Source: Microcebus murinus
Lineage: Eukaryota; Chordata; Mammalia; Primates; Cheirogaleidae
DNA length: 64,000 nucleotides
Reading direction: 5' to 3'
Assembly: GCF_040939455.1 (NCBI RefSeq)
Contig: NC_134112.1
Coordinates: 63,381,001-63,445,000 of the forward strand
The position numbers and the translations under genes were made by a program. Within the stretch, counting starts at the first letter, position 1. Each line of letters begins with the position of its first letter. Shown here one piece after another: positions 13,623-24,925 of the stretch. The notes beneath the pieces were generated by a model. The model saw only the letters and a list, made by a program, of their open reading frames with translations. It searched no databases and was not told the origin of the DNA.

Positions 13623-14413
13623 TGTTATGGGTTGAAATGTGTCCCCCTAAAATTCATATGTTGAAGTCTTAATCCCCAGTACCTCAGAATGTGACTTTAT
13701 TTAGAAATACGGTCATTTTAGACATAATTTTTTTTTTTTTTTTGAGACAGAGTCTCACTCTGTTGCCTGGGCTAGAGTGCCATGGCGTCAGCCTAGCTCA
13801 CAGCAACCTCAAACTCCTGGGCTCAAGTGATCCTTCTGCCTCAGCCTTCCAAGTAGCTGGGACTCCAGGCATAAGCCACCATGCCCAGCTAATTTTTTCT
13901 ATATATTTTAGTTGGCTGATTAATTTCTTTCTATTTTTAGTAGAGATGGGTTCTCGCTCTTGCTCAGGCTGGTTTCGAACTCCTGACCTTGAGTGATCCA
14001 CCCGCCTCAGCCTCCCAGAGTGCTAGGATTACAGGCGTGAGCCACCACACCCAGCCTAGACATAATTATGACATAGTTAAGATGAAGCCCCTAATCCAAT
14101 ATAAATTGTGTCCTTTTAAAAAGGAAAAAATTTGGGCAAAGATAGCCACACGTGGAGAATGCCATGTGAAGATAAAGGCAGAGATTAGGGTAGTGTTTCC
14201 ACAAGCCAAAGAACTCCAAAGACTGCCAGCAAATCACCAGACGCTAGGGGAGAGGCATGGAACAGATTCTCCCTCACAGGACTCAGAAAGAAGCAAACCT
14301 ACTAGTCTCTTGATCTGGGGCTTCTAGCCTACAGAATTATGAGACAACAAAATTCTAATATTTAAGCCATGCAGTTTGTGGTACTTCGTTACATCAGCTC
14401 TAGCAAACTAACA
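13623..14413 (+). mobile_element. ancient solo LTR (ERVL/MaLR-type), carrying an Alu
   Basis: Begins tgttatgggttgaaatgtgtcccc, contains 'cctaatccaatataaattgtgtcc' and 'gcttctagcctacagaatta', and ends 'tagcaaactaacaca', consistent with TG...CA ends. Related copies occur at 15729, 19105 and, inverted, at 14595. The exact family name is uncertain. Confidence 0.65.
13730..14056 (-). mobile_element. dimeric lemur-type Alu, antisense
   Basis: Starts with a T-run then gagacagagtctcactctgt and ends ggctgggtgtg when complemented. TAGACATAATT flanks both sides (13719-13729 and 14057-14067). It sits inside the LTR, making a three-level nest with the MIR. Confidence 0.95.
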
Positions 14414-14594
14414 CACTACATGTCTAGACACTGTTATAAGAACCTGTAAGAACTCATTTAATATTCACAACTCTTTAGTTAGGTACTTTTATCTGCTCCA
14501 CTTTCCAGGTGGTAAAACTGAGGCACAGAGAAGTTAATTAACTTGCCCAGGGTCACGTACTAAGGCAGGATCTGGAAAGTGGCACAGATAGTAT

Positions 14595-14922
14595 TTTTCT
14601 TAGTTTGAGCTGCTGTAACAAAGTACTATAAAACTGGGTGGCTTATAAACAACAGAAATTTATTTGTTACAGTTCTGGAGGCGGGAATTCTGAAATCAGG
14701 GTACCAGCATGGTCAGGTTCTGGTGAGGGCCCTCTTGCAGGTTACAGACATATATCCTCACATGACGGAAAGACAGCTAGAGGGCTCTCTGGGGTCCCTA
14801 TTATAAGGAACTAATACCACCTATGAGGGCTCCGAAGGCCCAACCTCCTAACACCATCACATTAGGGGATTAGGATTTCAACATGTGAATGTTATGGGGG
14901 ACACAAACATTCAGGCCATCAC
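14595..14922 (-). mobile_element. ancient LTR fragment, antisense
   Basis: Text such as 'gctgctgtaacaaagtac', 'ggtggcttataaacaacag' and 'agttctggaggcgggaattc' is the reverse complement of the LTR type seen at 13623. It ends 'ggacacaaacattcaggcc'. Confidence 0.65.
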
Positions 14923-15728
14923 AGTGTTGCTAAAACTGTCCCATAGTATAGTTCCATGTTTCAACTGTCTGGGGTATTCTTGGCTGTCCTACATCAAAGT
15001 CTGATTCTGTGGACATATAAAGCTTTGTTCTCTACACATATTCTAAAATCTTCCAATAAATCCTTCCTACTTAAACCAGGTGTAGTAGATTCAGTTGGCC
15101 TCAACTAGGTACCCTGATTGATAAATAAGAAAATCTCTAGTCAAAAACTGAAGTTCTGGGGAAAGTTGAAATACTTACAGAACCAGACAGTGGTTATAGA
15201 CTCAAAAAATGCCCGAGTGATCTCTAACTACTACTTGTTATATGGATTTTAAATTTTTCACCATGGCAGTGAAGGGCCCAACAAGCTGCCTGGCCACAAA
15301 AATCAATTACTCTGGTCTTAAAACATGTTCATCTATTCTTTTTTTTTTTTTTTTTTTTTTTTTTGTTTCTCAGTGTCCTTGTAAATCTATTCTTATATTT
15401 TGACAATAAACACTTATGGCTTTTTTCCAAAAGGAAGGCTATATACACAGACCACACCTGAGTCCAACTCAGGAGTGAAGGTCTTGAGGTAAGAAAAATA
15501 AACTACCATAGACTGCAAGAGAGATAATTAGAGATCAGTAGTTAAGGTTTGGATTTTCCTATACATCAAAATTTACAATGGCTCAAGCTTGACCACTCTT
15601 CCTTTCTCTTATTGTTCATTGCTCTTCACTAAATTCACTTCATGTTAACTCTGTGAAAACAGTGTACTCACAAATTAGTTCACAATTTGAGAATTAAATA
15701 TATTTTAAGACAAAAATATATACTCTTC
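14923..15728. other. COG5 intron with a tiny retroposon
   Basis: Unique-looking sequence apart from the 44-bp insertion at 15341-15384. No gene seen. Confidence 0.5.
15341..15384 (-). mobile_element. 44-bp poly(A) retroposon with 10-bp TSD
   Basis: A T24 tract followed by gtttctcagtgtccttgtaa is bracketed by identical atctattctt at 15331-15340 and 15385-15394. In transcript sense this is about 20 nt of RNA plus a long A-tail, i.e. an extremely 5'-truncated L1-mediated insertion. The source RNA is not identified. Confidence 0.8.
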
Positions 15729-16207
15729 TGTTATGGGTTGAAATGTGTTATCCAAAAAAAGGTATGTTGAACTCTTAACCCCCAAAACCTGTAAATGTGA
15801 CCTTATTTGGAAAAGGGGTTTTTCCAGGTATAATCCTTAAGATAAAGTCATACTGGATTAGGGTGGCCCCTAATCCAATGACTGTCACCTTTGTAAGACA
15901 CCTTATAAGGGACATTTGGAGACAGACACAGAAACTCACAGGGGAGGCAGCCATGTGAAGGGAGAAGAGACTGGAATTGCTCACCTATAAACCAAGGAAC
16001 ACCAAAACCACCAAAAACTAGAGGCGGCAAAGAAAGATTCCTCCCCTGCGCCTTCAGAGAGAGCATGGCCATGCCAACACCTTTATTTCAGACTTCTAGC
16101 CTCCAGAACTGTGCAAGAATAATTTTCTGTTGTTTGAAGGCACTCAGTTTGTGGTATAATGTGTCAGTGACCCTCCATAACAGCTCAGTAGCCCTAGGAA
16201 ACTAAAA
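15729..16207 (+). mobile_element. ancient LTR (ERVL/MaLR-type)
   Basis: Same type as 13623: 'tgttatgggttgaaatgtgttat', 'ctggattagggtggcccctaatcc', 'cttctagcctccagaactgtg', 'ggcactcagtttgtggta'. Diverged. Confidence 0.65.
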
Positions 16208-16839
16208 CGCCTTCCTTCTCATGTATTCATTTTTTCCATCTTCAATCAATGCCCAATTTTGGCCTGAAGCTATAGACCAAATGAGTTAATTGAGAATTGA
16301 AGTCAATAAAGGTTCCACATGCAGAGCAGCTGCAGGATGAGCTATTTAATCTTCAATACAACATTCACTGGCACATTACCAGCAAGTTCCCATATTCTCT
16401 CAGCTTAAGAGGTCTTGAGCTACTGAATACAATTTTCACAATGAATGAATACGCTTATGAAGAGGAGTTAGGTAAGTGAAACACAAAACTATATGGGCTT
16501 AAAGCACAGGCATCAGATATTTTGCTAAATAAAATGAAAGTCACCATGTCTGTTCCACCATTAGCATTTCTTGTCTGCTCTTTATTTAAAAAAAAAAATT
16601 CAAGTATTAGTGCATGACAAACCAACTATACAATGAAAGATACTAATTAACAAAATATTACTAAGTGTACCACTCAAAATTTTGCCTAAAATATTTTGGC
16701 TGCCCCTTATTATACAAAATCTTTATGGAATAACAATGCTTCATTTAATCTTTCAAAGGAATTAAATAAACTGTGATCTTAGAAGAGTAGCAACATATGA
16801 ATGTGACAGCTCAAAATGAGTGGAATGTTACAAGTCTTT
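16208..16839. other. COG5 intron, nothing recognised
   Basis: The 60-codon frame at 16297-16479 has no recognisable domain and no splice support. No repeat assigned. Confidence 0.5.
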
Positions 16840-17000
16840 TAAATTTAGTCATTCTTGAGGATGTAAAGTGGTGTATCACTGTGGTTCTGATTTGCATTTT
16901 CCTAATGACTAATGATATTAACCATCTTTTCGTGTGCTCATTGGCCATTTGTATATCTTCTTGAAGAAATGTCTATTCAAGTCCTTTGTCCCCCCCATTT

Positions 17001-17118
17001 TTAAAAAACAAACAAAAAAGATATAAGGTCTCACTAGGTTGACCAGGCTGGCTTCAAACTCCAGGCTCAAGTAATCTTCCTGCATCAGCCTCCTGAGTAG
17101 TTGGACCATGCCCTGCAT
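17001..17118 (-). mobile_element. partial Alu, antisense, inside L1
   Basis: 'aggtctcactaggttgaccaggctgg' and 'atcagcctcctgagtag' are reverse Alu text. Only one arm is present. Confidence 0.7.
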
Positions 17119-17587
17119 TTGCCCATTTTTTAGTTGGATCATTTGTCTTTTTAAATTTTGAGTTGTAAGAATTCTCTTTGTATTTTGCATACAAGTTCCT
17201 TGTATCAGATATATGATTTACAAATATCTTTTCCCATTCTGTGGGTTGCTTTTTCATTTAGTTGACAGTGTCCTTTGATATACAAAAGTTTTTAATTTTT
17301 GATGAAGTACAATTTATCTCATTTTTCTTTTGTCACTTATGCTTTTGGTGTCATATCTAAAAAGCCAAGATCATAATAATTTACTCTTACATTTTCTTCT
17401 AAGAGATTTTTGAGTTTTAGATCTTTAGGTCTATAATACATCTTGAGTTCCTTTTTTTAGCATGGTGTGAGGAAGTGATACATATTTTTTTTCATGTGGA
17501 TACCAGTTGTCCCAGCATCATATACTGAAAAGACTATTCATCATCAATTGAACTGCCTTTATGCCCTTGTTAAAAATCAATTGACTG

Positions 17588-18775
17588 CAATAGCCACATG
17601 CAGAAGAATGAAGCAGGACCATATGTATCTCACCATATACAAAAACTAATTCAATAGGGATTAAAGACTTAAATGTAAGGCATAAAACCATAAAAATTCT
17701 AGAAGAAAAAACATAAGTAAAACTCTTCTAGACATAGGTCTAGGCAAAGAATTTATGACTAAGAACACAAAGGCAAATAAAGTACCAACAAAAATAAATA
17801 AATGGGACTTGATTAAATTAAAAAGCTTCTGCATAGCAGAGGAAATAATCAATAAATAGGCAACCCAAAGAATGAGAGAAAAAAATTGTAAACTATGCAT
17901 CCAACAAAGGTCTAACACCCAGAATCTACAAAAACTCAAACAAAACAGCAAGAAAAAAACAAATGATCTCATCAAAAAGTAGGCAAAAGACATGAACATA
18001 ATTTTTTCAAAAGAAAATAGACAAATGGCCAACAAACATATGAAAAAATGTTCAATATCACTAATCATCAGGGAAATGCAAATTAAAACCACAATAAAAT
18101 ACCACCTTCCCCCTGTTAGAATGGTCATTATTAAAAAGAAAAAGCCAGCAGATGCTGGCATGGATAAAGAGAAAAAAGAATACTTATACACTATTGGTAG
18201 GACTGCAAACTAATACAACCACCATGGAAAACAGTATCCAGATTCATTTAATCCAGCAATCCCACTGCTGGATATCTATCCAAAAGAAAAGAAATCCCTT
18301 CATCAAAAAGACACCTTTACTTAAATGTTTATTGCAGCACATTCACAATTGCAAAGATGTGGAATAAGCCCAAGTGCCCATACATTCATGAGTGGATAAA
18401 GAAAATGTGGTACGTGGATATACACAGTATGGAGCACTACTCAGCCATAAAAAGGAATGAAATAATGTCATTTGCAGCAACTTGGATGGAACTGAAGACC
18501 ATTATCCTAAGTAAAGCACCTCAAGAATGGAAAAACAAATACCACATGTTCTCACTAAATGATGGATACACACAGGCACAGAAGACAAAAAGTACATTGG
18601 AAACTAACAAGAGGTGGAATGGGGAAGAGGGTGAAGGATAAAAACTTACCTATAGGGGTACAATGAACACTGTTCTGATAGCAAGCATACTGAAAGCCCT
18701 GACTGCAGCATTATATAGTCTATCCTTATAACACAAACAGTTGCACACCCTTAATATTTTGAAAATTAAAAAAAA
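17588..18775 (+). mobile_element. 5'-truncated L1 nested in opposite-sense L1
   Basis: Sense L1 ORF2 C-terminus plus 3' UTR. The frame at 18357-18641 reads HYSAIKRNEIMSFAATWMEL, a well-known ORF2 C-terminal segment. It ends with an A-tail at about 18767-18776. Its ORF2 part is broken by stops, so it cannot retrotranspose. Confidence 0.9.
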
Positions 18776-19104
18776 AAGTCAACTAATTATAAATGTGAGT
18801 TTATTTCTGGACTCTCAATTCCACTGACCTGTATCTCTATCCTTATGCCAGAAACAGACTGTATTACTTACTGTAGCTCTATAGAAAATTTTGAAATCAT
18901 TTAAGTATAAGTCCTCCAGCTTTGTTCTTTTTCGAGTTTATTTTGGCTATTCTTTTTCAAATTTGTTTTAGCTATTCTGGGTTGCCTGCAACTCAGTATG
19001 AATTTTATGATGATCTTAACAATTTCCTCAAGAAACAACCAGTTTGGATTCTGACAGGGATTGCATTGAATCTATAAATCAATTTGGGAAATGCTACCAT
19101 CTAT

Positions 19105-19572
19105 GCTAGGCAGAATAATGGCACTCCAAAGATATGGCACATCCTGATCCTTATAATTTGTAAAATGCAATCTTACATGCTAAAAGAGACAATGCCGATG
19201 TGATTAAGGCTCCTAAAACAGGGAGGTATCCTGGATTATCTGGGCAGGCCCTAATTCAATCACAAGTGTCCTTATAAAATGGAGGCAGTGGGAGATTTGA
19301 TTACAGGAAAAGGCAAAATGAGAAGGGAAGCAGGAGAAGAGGTAATCTGATGCAGGGCCATGAACCAAGGAATGAAGAGAACAGCCTCTAGAAACTGGAA
19401 AACGCAAAGAAATGTATTCTACCTTAGGGTCTCCAGAAGGAATCAACCCTGCCAACATTTTAATTTTAGTCCCTTAAAACTCATTTCAGAATTGTAAAAG
19501 AATAAATTTGTGTTGTTTAAAGCCACCAAATTTGTGGTAATTTGTTACAGCAGCCATAGTAAACTAATACAC
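19105..19572 (+). mobile_element. ancient LTR (ERVL/MaLR-type)
   Basis: 'ccctaattcaatcacaagtgtccttataa', 'gaatcaaccctgccaac' and 'gtttaaagccaccaaatttgtgg' mark the same LTR type as 13623 and 15729. Ends 'agtaaactaatacac'. Confidence 0.65.
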
Positions 19573-20092
19573 CTAATACAGGTGCACATAATTTTTACAC
19601 ATAACAAAAGTGTTTACACATAAGAGTTCAATATAAATGTAGCAAAAACTAATAAAAATGAAAGAAACAGAAAAATTATAATATAATTTTAGTAAAATAT
19701 TTATAGTATTTAAATACTTATATTTATAATAATTGTGTATTATAAATATTTATAATAATTATAGTAAAATATTTCTATATGCTTTTATCAATAAATGATA
19801 AACAGACAGAAAATTAGTAAGGATATCTATAGAGAGAGATAATGTAAACATGGCAAAATTTTTACAACCAGTAAATGTAGGTTATGGGTACAGGGTATTC
19901 ATTTTGCTATCCTTTCAAGTTTTCTCAAGTTTGAAATCTTTTAAAATAAAAAGAGGAAAAAAAGTCATTTAAGTTTCAAAGAATATAATACATGAAAGAT
20001 GGTCTATTTTTTATCTGGGGCATCAAACTCTTATCATCTTACTACCAAGCATTATTACTTACTAGAAAAATCTTATCAGCTACACTGGTTTT
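19573..20092. other. AT-rich intron
   Basis: Strongly AT-rich, with repeated TATTTATAATA units at about 19680-19770. No gene seen. Confidence 0.5.
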
Positions 20093-20178
20093 TCTTTATT
20101 TTTTTATTTTAGTGTATTATGGGGGTACAAGTGTTAAGGTGACATATATTGCCCATGTCCCCCCTCCCCCATACTGAT
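20093..20178 (-). mobile_element. short L1 3' end, antisense
   Basis: 'tttagtgtattatgggggtacaagtgtt' followed by 'gcccatgtccccc' is the reverse complement of a primate L1 3' terminus. Severely 5'-truncated. Confidence 0.6.
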
Positions 20179-20272
20179 TTTTAAATGAAGGTCAGCTTGC
20201 AAATACACAGCCCAAAGAACCATTATTTTAGATAGGAATTTTTGTGGAGTTTTAAAAAATATTTATTATATA

Positions 20273-20578
20273 CCTGGCACCGTGGCTCATGTCTATAATC
20301 CTAGCACTCTGGGAGGCCTTGGGCGGATTGCTCAAGGTCAGGGTTTGAAACCAGCCTGAGCAAGAGTGAGACCATGTCTCTATTAAAAATAGAAAGAAAT
20401 TAGCTGGACAACTAAATATATATAGAAAAAATTAGCTGGGCGTGGCAGTGCATGCCTGTAGTCCCAGCTACTTGGGAGGCTGAGGCAGAAGGATCACTTG
20501 AGCACAGGAGTTTGAGGTTGCTGTGAGCTAGGCTGACGCCATGGCACTCTAGCCCAGGCAACAGACTCTGTCTCAAAT
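20273..20578 (+). mobile_element. dimeric lemur-type Alu
   Basis: Starts cctggcaccgtggctcatg, has 'ggacaactaaatatatata' in the linker and 'gctgtgagctaggctgacg' in the right arm. The tail has become (AT)n. Confidence 0.9.
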
Positions 20579-20755
20579 ATATATATATATTATAAAAATG
20601 TCATAAGAAAAACTGATATTATAGGCCACTTGTATCCACTACTAAGTTTCAACAACTATCATCATTTTGACAATCTTACTTGGTCTATACCCCACCTCAT
20701 TTGTTTGAATGCTTCAGCATAAGCATTAAATCTTAAATACAAAAAGAATCATCAA

Positions 20756-21054
20756 GGCCAGGTACTGGTGGCTCACACCTGTAATCCTAGCACTTTGGGA
20801 GGCTGAGGCAGGAGGCTTACTTGAGGCCAAGAGTTTGAGACTAGCCTGAGCAAGAGTGAGACCCCATCTCTACTAAAAATAGAAAAATTAGCTAGGCGTG
20901 GCAGCGCATGCCGGTAGTCCCAGCTACTCAGAGGCTGAGGCAGGAGGATCACTTGAGCCCAGGAGTTGGAGGTTGCTGTGAGCTAGGCTGACGCCATGGC
21001 ACTCTACTCAGTGTAACAAAGCAAGACCAGTCTTAAAAAAAAAAAAAAAAAAAA
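20756..21054 (+). mobile_element. dimeric Alu with TSD
   Basis: Starts ggccaggtactggtggctc and ends in an A-tail of about 22 nt. It is flanked by aaaaagaatcatcaa at 20741-20755 and again up to 21066. This copy lacks the extra linker segment of its neighbours. Confidence 0.93.
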
Positions 21055-21066
21055 AAGAATCATCAA

Positions 21067-21542
21067 AGAAAATATGTCACGTGAAAAGACCACAATATTC
21101 TATAAAAATAGCTGCTTCGTAGTGAACTGAAGTTGAAAAATTAAACACAGGAAGGTAGGACAAAAGACTGCTAGGTTAAAATAAAATTGAAGCTGACAAA
21201 ATGTTAGGCTAGAAAAGAAACATTTTGGCAATTCAAGAGTAACTGATATACCAAAAAAAAAAAAAAAAGGGCAAGGGAAATCAACAAGATGGAACCACTT
21301 AATCCTCTGAGGATTTTAGGATACTTAAGTATCTTAGCATACTTAAATAAGAATATGATCTGAGTAAGCCCAGAGGCAAACACAATAACACACTCAAAGG
21401 CAATAGTTTCAGTGTAAGCATCTCAGTTAACCAAAGATTACCATCAATAAAAGGCCAATGCCTTGTAAGAAAAGCTGTCTCTCTGAGAAAATAAATTCTT
21501 TTCCAAAGTCATGTCCTATTTATAATACATATATTCTACCCT
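21067..21542. other. COG5 intron, nothing recognised
   Basis: Includes an A16 run near 21255. No gene and no confident repeat call. Confidence 0.5.
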
Positions 21543-21702
21543 ACAAAAAACTTTCTATTTTTTTCTATTCAATATAGTACTGGAAGTCCTAGCCAGAACA
21601 ATTAGGCAAGAAAAGAAATCAAAGGCATCCAAATTGAAAAGGAAGAAGTAAAATTATCTCTGTACACAGATGATATGATCTTATATGTAAAAAACCCTAC
21701 AG

Positions 21703-21743
<41 letters not shown>

Positions 21744-24350
21744 TAAGAAAGAATAAATGAATTCAACAAAGTTGTAGGATACAAAATCAACATATAACAG
21801 TTGCATTTGAGTACTCAAACAATGAACAATCCAAAAAGGAAATTAAGGAAACAATCCCAATTACAATAGCACCAAAAAGAATGAGATAACTTAGGAACTA
21901 ACTTAACCAAAGAGGCAAAAGTGTATAAAATGTGACTAAAAGAAATTAAAGATGACACAAACACAAAGATATCCCACATTCATGAACTGGAAAAGTTAAT
22001 ATTAAGATGTCAATACTACCCAAATTGATGTATAGATTTAATGCAATCCCTATCAAATTCCCAGTAGCATTTTTTTTTCAGAAATATAAAATGCCACCCT
22101 AAAATTTGTATGAAATCTCAAGGGACCCCAAGTAGCCAAAACAGTATTGAAAAGGAAGAACAAAATTGGAGATCTCATGCTTGCTGGCTTCAAAACATAT
22201 TACAAACCTACAACAACCAAAATTGTGGGGTACTGGCATACAGATAGACATATAGATCAGTGAAAGAGATTAGACAGCTCAGAAATAAACCCTTGCATAT
22301 GGTTTTGATAAGGCCAAATGATTTCTGACAAGGGTGCACAGACAATTCTTCAAGGAAAGTACAGTCTTTTCAACAAATGGTGGTGGGAAAACTGGATATC
22401 CACATGTAGAAGAAAAAAATTATACCCTTGCCTTATACCATATGCAAAATTTAATTCAAAATGGATCAAAGACCTAAACACAAAAGGTAAGTCTATAAAA
22501 CTCTTAGAAGAAAACATAAGGGAAAACTTCATGGCATTGAATCTGGCAATGATTTCTTGCATATGACACAAAAAGCATAGGCAACAAAAGATAAATTGGA
22601 CTACATAAACTATGTCAAATATACAAACTTCTGTGCAAAAAAACACAATCAACAAAGCAAAAAGGCAACCTACAGGATATGAGAAAATGTTTGCAAGTCA
22701 TATATTTGATAAACAGTATACATAAAGAAACCCTACAATTAAGCAACAACAAAAAAACCCGATTTAAAAATGGGCAAAGAATATGAATAGACATTTCTCC
22801 AAACAAGACAGACAGATGGCCAACAAGCATATGAAAAGATGTTCAACATCACTAATCATCAGGGAAATGCAAATTAAAACACAATGAGGTATCACTTCAT
22901 ACTTGTTCAGGATGGCCACTAGTTAAAAGAAAAAAAAGTGCTGACAAAGATGTAGACTGGTTTTTAAATAGGAATGCTTGTGCATTGTTGCTAGACATGT
23001 AAATAGGTGCAACTGTCATGGAAAACAGTATAGAGTTTCCCCAAAAAATTAAAATTATAATCACCATATGATACAGTAATCCTATGTCAGGGCATATATT
23101 CAAAAGAAAGGAAAGCAGGATTTAGAAGGAATATTTGTACACCCATATTCATTGCAGCATTATTGACAATAGCCAAGAACTGGAAGTAATCCAAATGTCT
23201 ACTGACAGATAAATGCATAAAGAAAATGATATATACACACAATAGAAAGTATTCAGCCTTAAAAATAAAATCCTGTCACGTGCTGCAACTCAAATAAACC
23301 TTGAGAACATTATGCTAACTGAAATCAGTCACTCACAAATAGACAAATACTGTACTACTTACATGGGATATCTACAGTAGTTAAACTGATAGAAGATAGA
23401 ATGGTGGTTGCCAGGGGCCAGGGGGAGGAGAAAAATGGGGAGTGGTTATTCAATGGGTATGGAATCTCTGTTTTACAAGAGAGATCTTCTCAAAAGATTA
23501 AACATAGAATTACTGTATGGTCTATCAAGTTTACTTCTACATATACTAAAAGATTTTTAAGTAGGAATCTGAACAGATATTTGTAAACTCATATTCATAG
23601 CAGCATTATTCACAATAGCCCTGAGGTGGAAGCAACTCAAATGTCCATTGAGGAACGAAGAAAATATGGTCTATATACACAATGGAATACTATTCAGCCA
23701 TAAAAAGAAGGAACTCCTGCCATTCACAGCAACATGGGTGAGCCTGGAGGACATTATGTTAAGTGAAATAAGCCAGAAAAGATAAATACCACATGGTTTC
23801 ACTTACATGTGGGAGCTAAAAGAAGTTGATCTCATGGTGACAAAGAGTAGAACAGTGGTCACCAAAGGTTGAGAAGGGTAGGGGGATGGAGAGGATGAAG
23901 AGAGGCTGGTTATTCACAGTACCCAAGACATTGAAGCAACTTAAATGGCCATGGACAGATAAATGGATAAAGAAAATGTGGTATATTCTTATTCTTTACT
24001 GGATTGATCCAGTAAAAGAAAAAAAATTCTAATATATGCTACAACATGGATGAACCTTGAAGACATTAGGCTAAATGAAGTAAGCTAGTCACAAAAGGAC
24101 AAATATTACATGATTCCCTTGTATGAGGGAAGTCAAATTCATAGACACAGAAAGAAGGATGGTTGCCAATAGTTCTGAGGAGAGGGGAATGGGTAGTTAA
24201 TTGTTTAATGAGTACAGGCTTCTAGTTTGATACAGATGGAAAAGTTCTGGGGATAGATGGTGGTGATGGATGCACAACTATGTGAGTGTACTTAATACCA
24301 CAGAACTACATCCTTAAAATTGGTTAAAATGGCAAATTGTTATATTTTAT
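21543..24350 (+). mobile_element. mosaic L1, ORF2 to 3' UTR, sense
   Basis: ORF2 reverse-transcriptase text is readable: the catalytic box region reads [14 protein letters not shown] near 21660 (the usual FADD is altered), followed by a (CA)n inside the frame. ORF2 then runs on with stops to the 3' region. From 23100 the same terminal segment occurs three times (about 23146, 23590 and 23930), so the end is a composite of several L1 copies. Not functional. Confidence 0.88.
21706..21741. repeat. (AC)18 microsatellite
   Basis: An uninterrupted 36-bp AC run inside the L1 ORF2 remnant. Long enough to be polymorphic. Confidence 0.97.
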
Positions 24351-24641
24351 ACATACATATATATTGGTTATTTTTAAAAAACCTTCTATTTTAAACATAG
24401 CACTAGTTTTAAATTTTATAGGTCTAAATTTTTAAATGTTAATTTATTTTTGCTTGCAACTGCCAGAAAGAAAACTAAAACTGACTTAAAGGGTGGAAAA
24501 AAGGAATATAATGAAAATCCCAAAGCAATAGAGAATTTAAGCAGTGTTGGATATCTTGGGTGCTCCACAAATGTCATCAAAACTCAGTGTGCCTGTCCTG
24601 TTGAAAGAAAATTAAAAGTTTATTATTTAATAATTATTGTA

Positions 24642-24925
24642 TGCCAGGGGTGGTGGCTGTCTGCAATCCCAATGCTTTGAGTAGCTGAGGCGGGAAGATT
24701 GCTTGAGGCCAAGAGTTCTAAACCAGCCTGGGCAATACTGCAAGACCCTATCTCTACAAAAATTTAAAAAATTAGCCAAGGGCAGAGGCGGTAGCTACAT
24801 AGGAGGCTGAGATAGTAGTATCACTTGAACCCATTAGTTCAAGGTTACAGTGAACTACATGACCAGGCCACTGTACTTCAGCCTGGGCAACAGAGCAAGA
24901 CCTTGGCTCTAAAAAATAAAAATTA
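24642..24925 (+). mobile_element. old dimeric Alu (AluJ-like)
   Basis: Begins gccaggggtggtggctg and has lost most CpGs. Imperfect duplicates taataattattg and taataattcttg flank it. Confidence 0.85.

Larger units (their letters stand above)
13593..14590 (-). mobile_element. MIR, antisense, split by an LTR
   Basis: The left piece 'taacactcatatagtgcttattatgtg' (to about 13622) and the right piece from about 14414 ('actcatttaatattcacaac', 'aaactgaggcacagagaag', 'cttgcccagggtcacg') are contiguous parts of a reverse-complement MIR. The LTR between them is a later insertion. Confidence 0.75.
16840..19090 (-). mobile_element. old L1, antisense, split by a second L1
   Basis: Plus-strand text is the reverse complement of L1 3' UTR/ORF2: 'ttctgatttgcattttcctaatgac', 'ttggccatttgtatatcttctt', 'ttcccattctgtgggttgc'. 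It breaks near 17587 and resumes at about 18780 with 'ataaatgtgagtttatttctgg' and 'ccttatgccag'. An Alu piece (17001-17118) also interrupts it. Non-coding. Confidence 0.85.

Noticed and set aside
17661..18191. 176-codon antisense open frame with membrane-like segments
   Set aside because: It is the reverse strand of an L1 ORF2 end; A-rich sense text gives F/L-rich antisense peptides.
21706..21741. Possible CRISPR-like or regular repeat
   Set aside because: It is a simple (AC)18 tract in an L1; no spacer-repeat arrays exist in the window.
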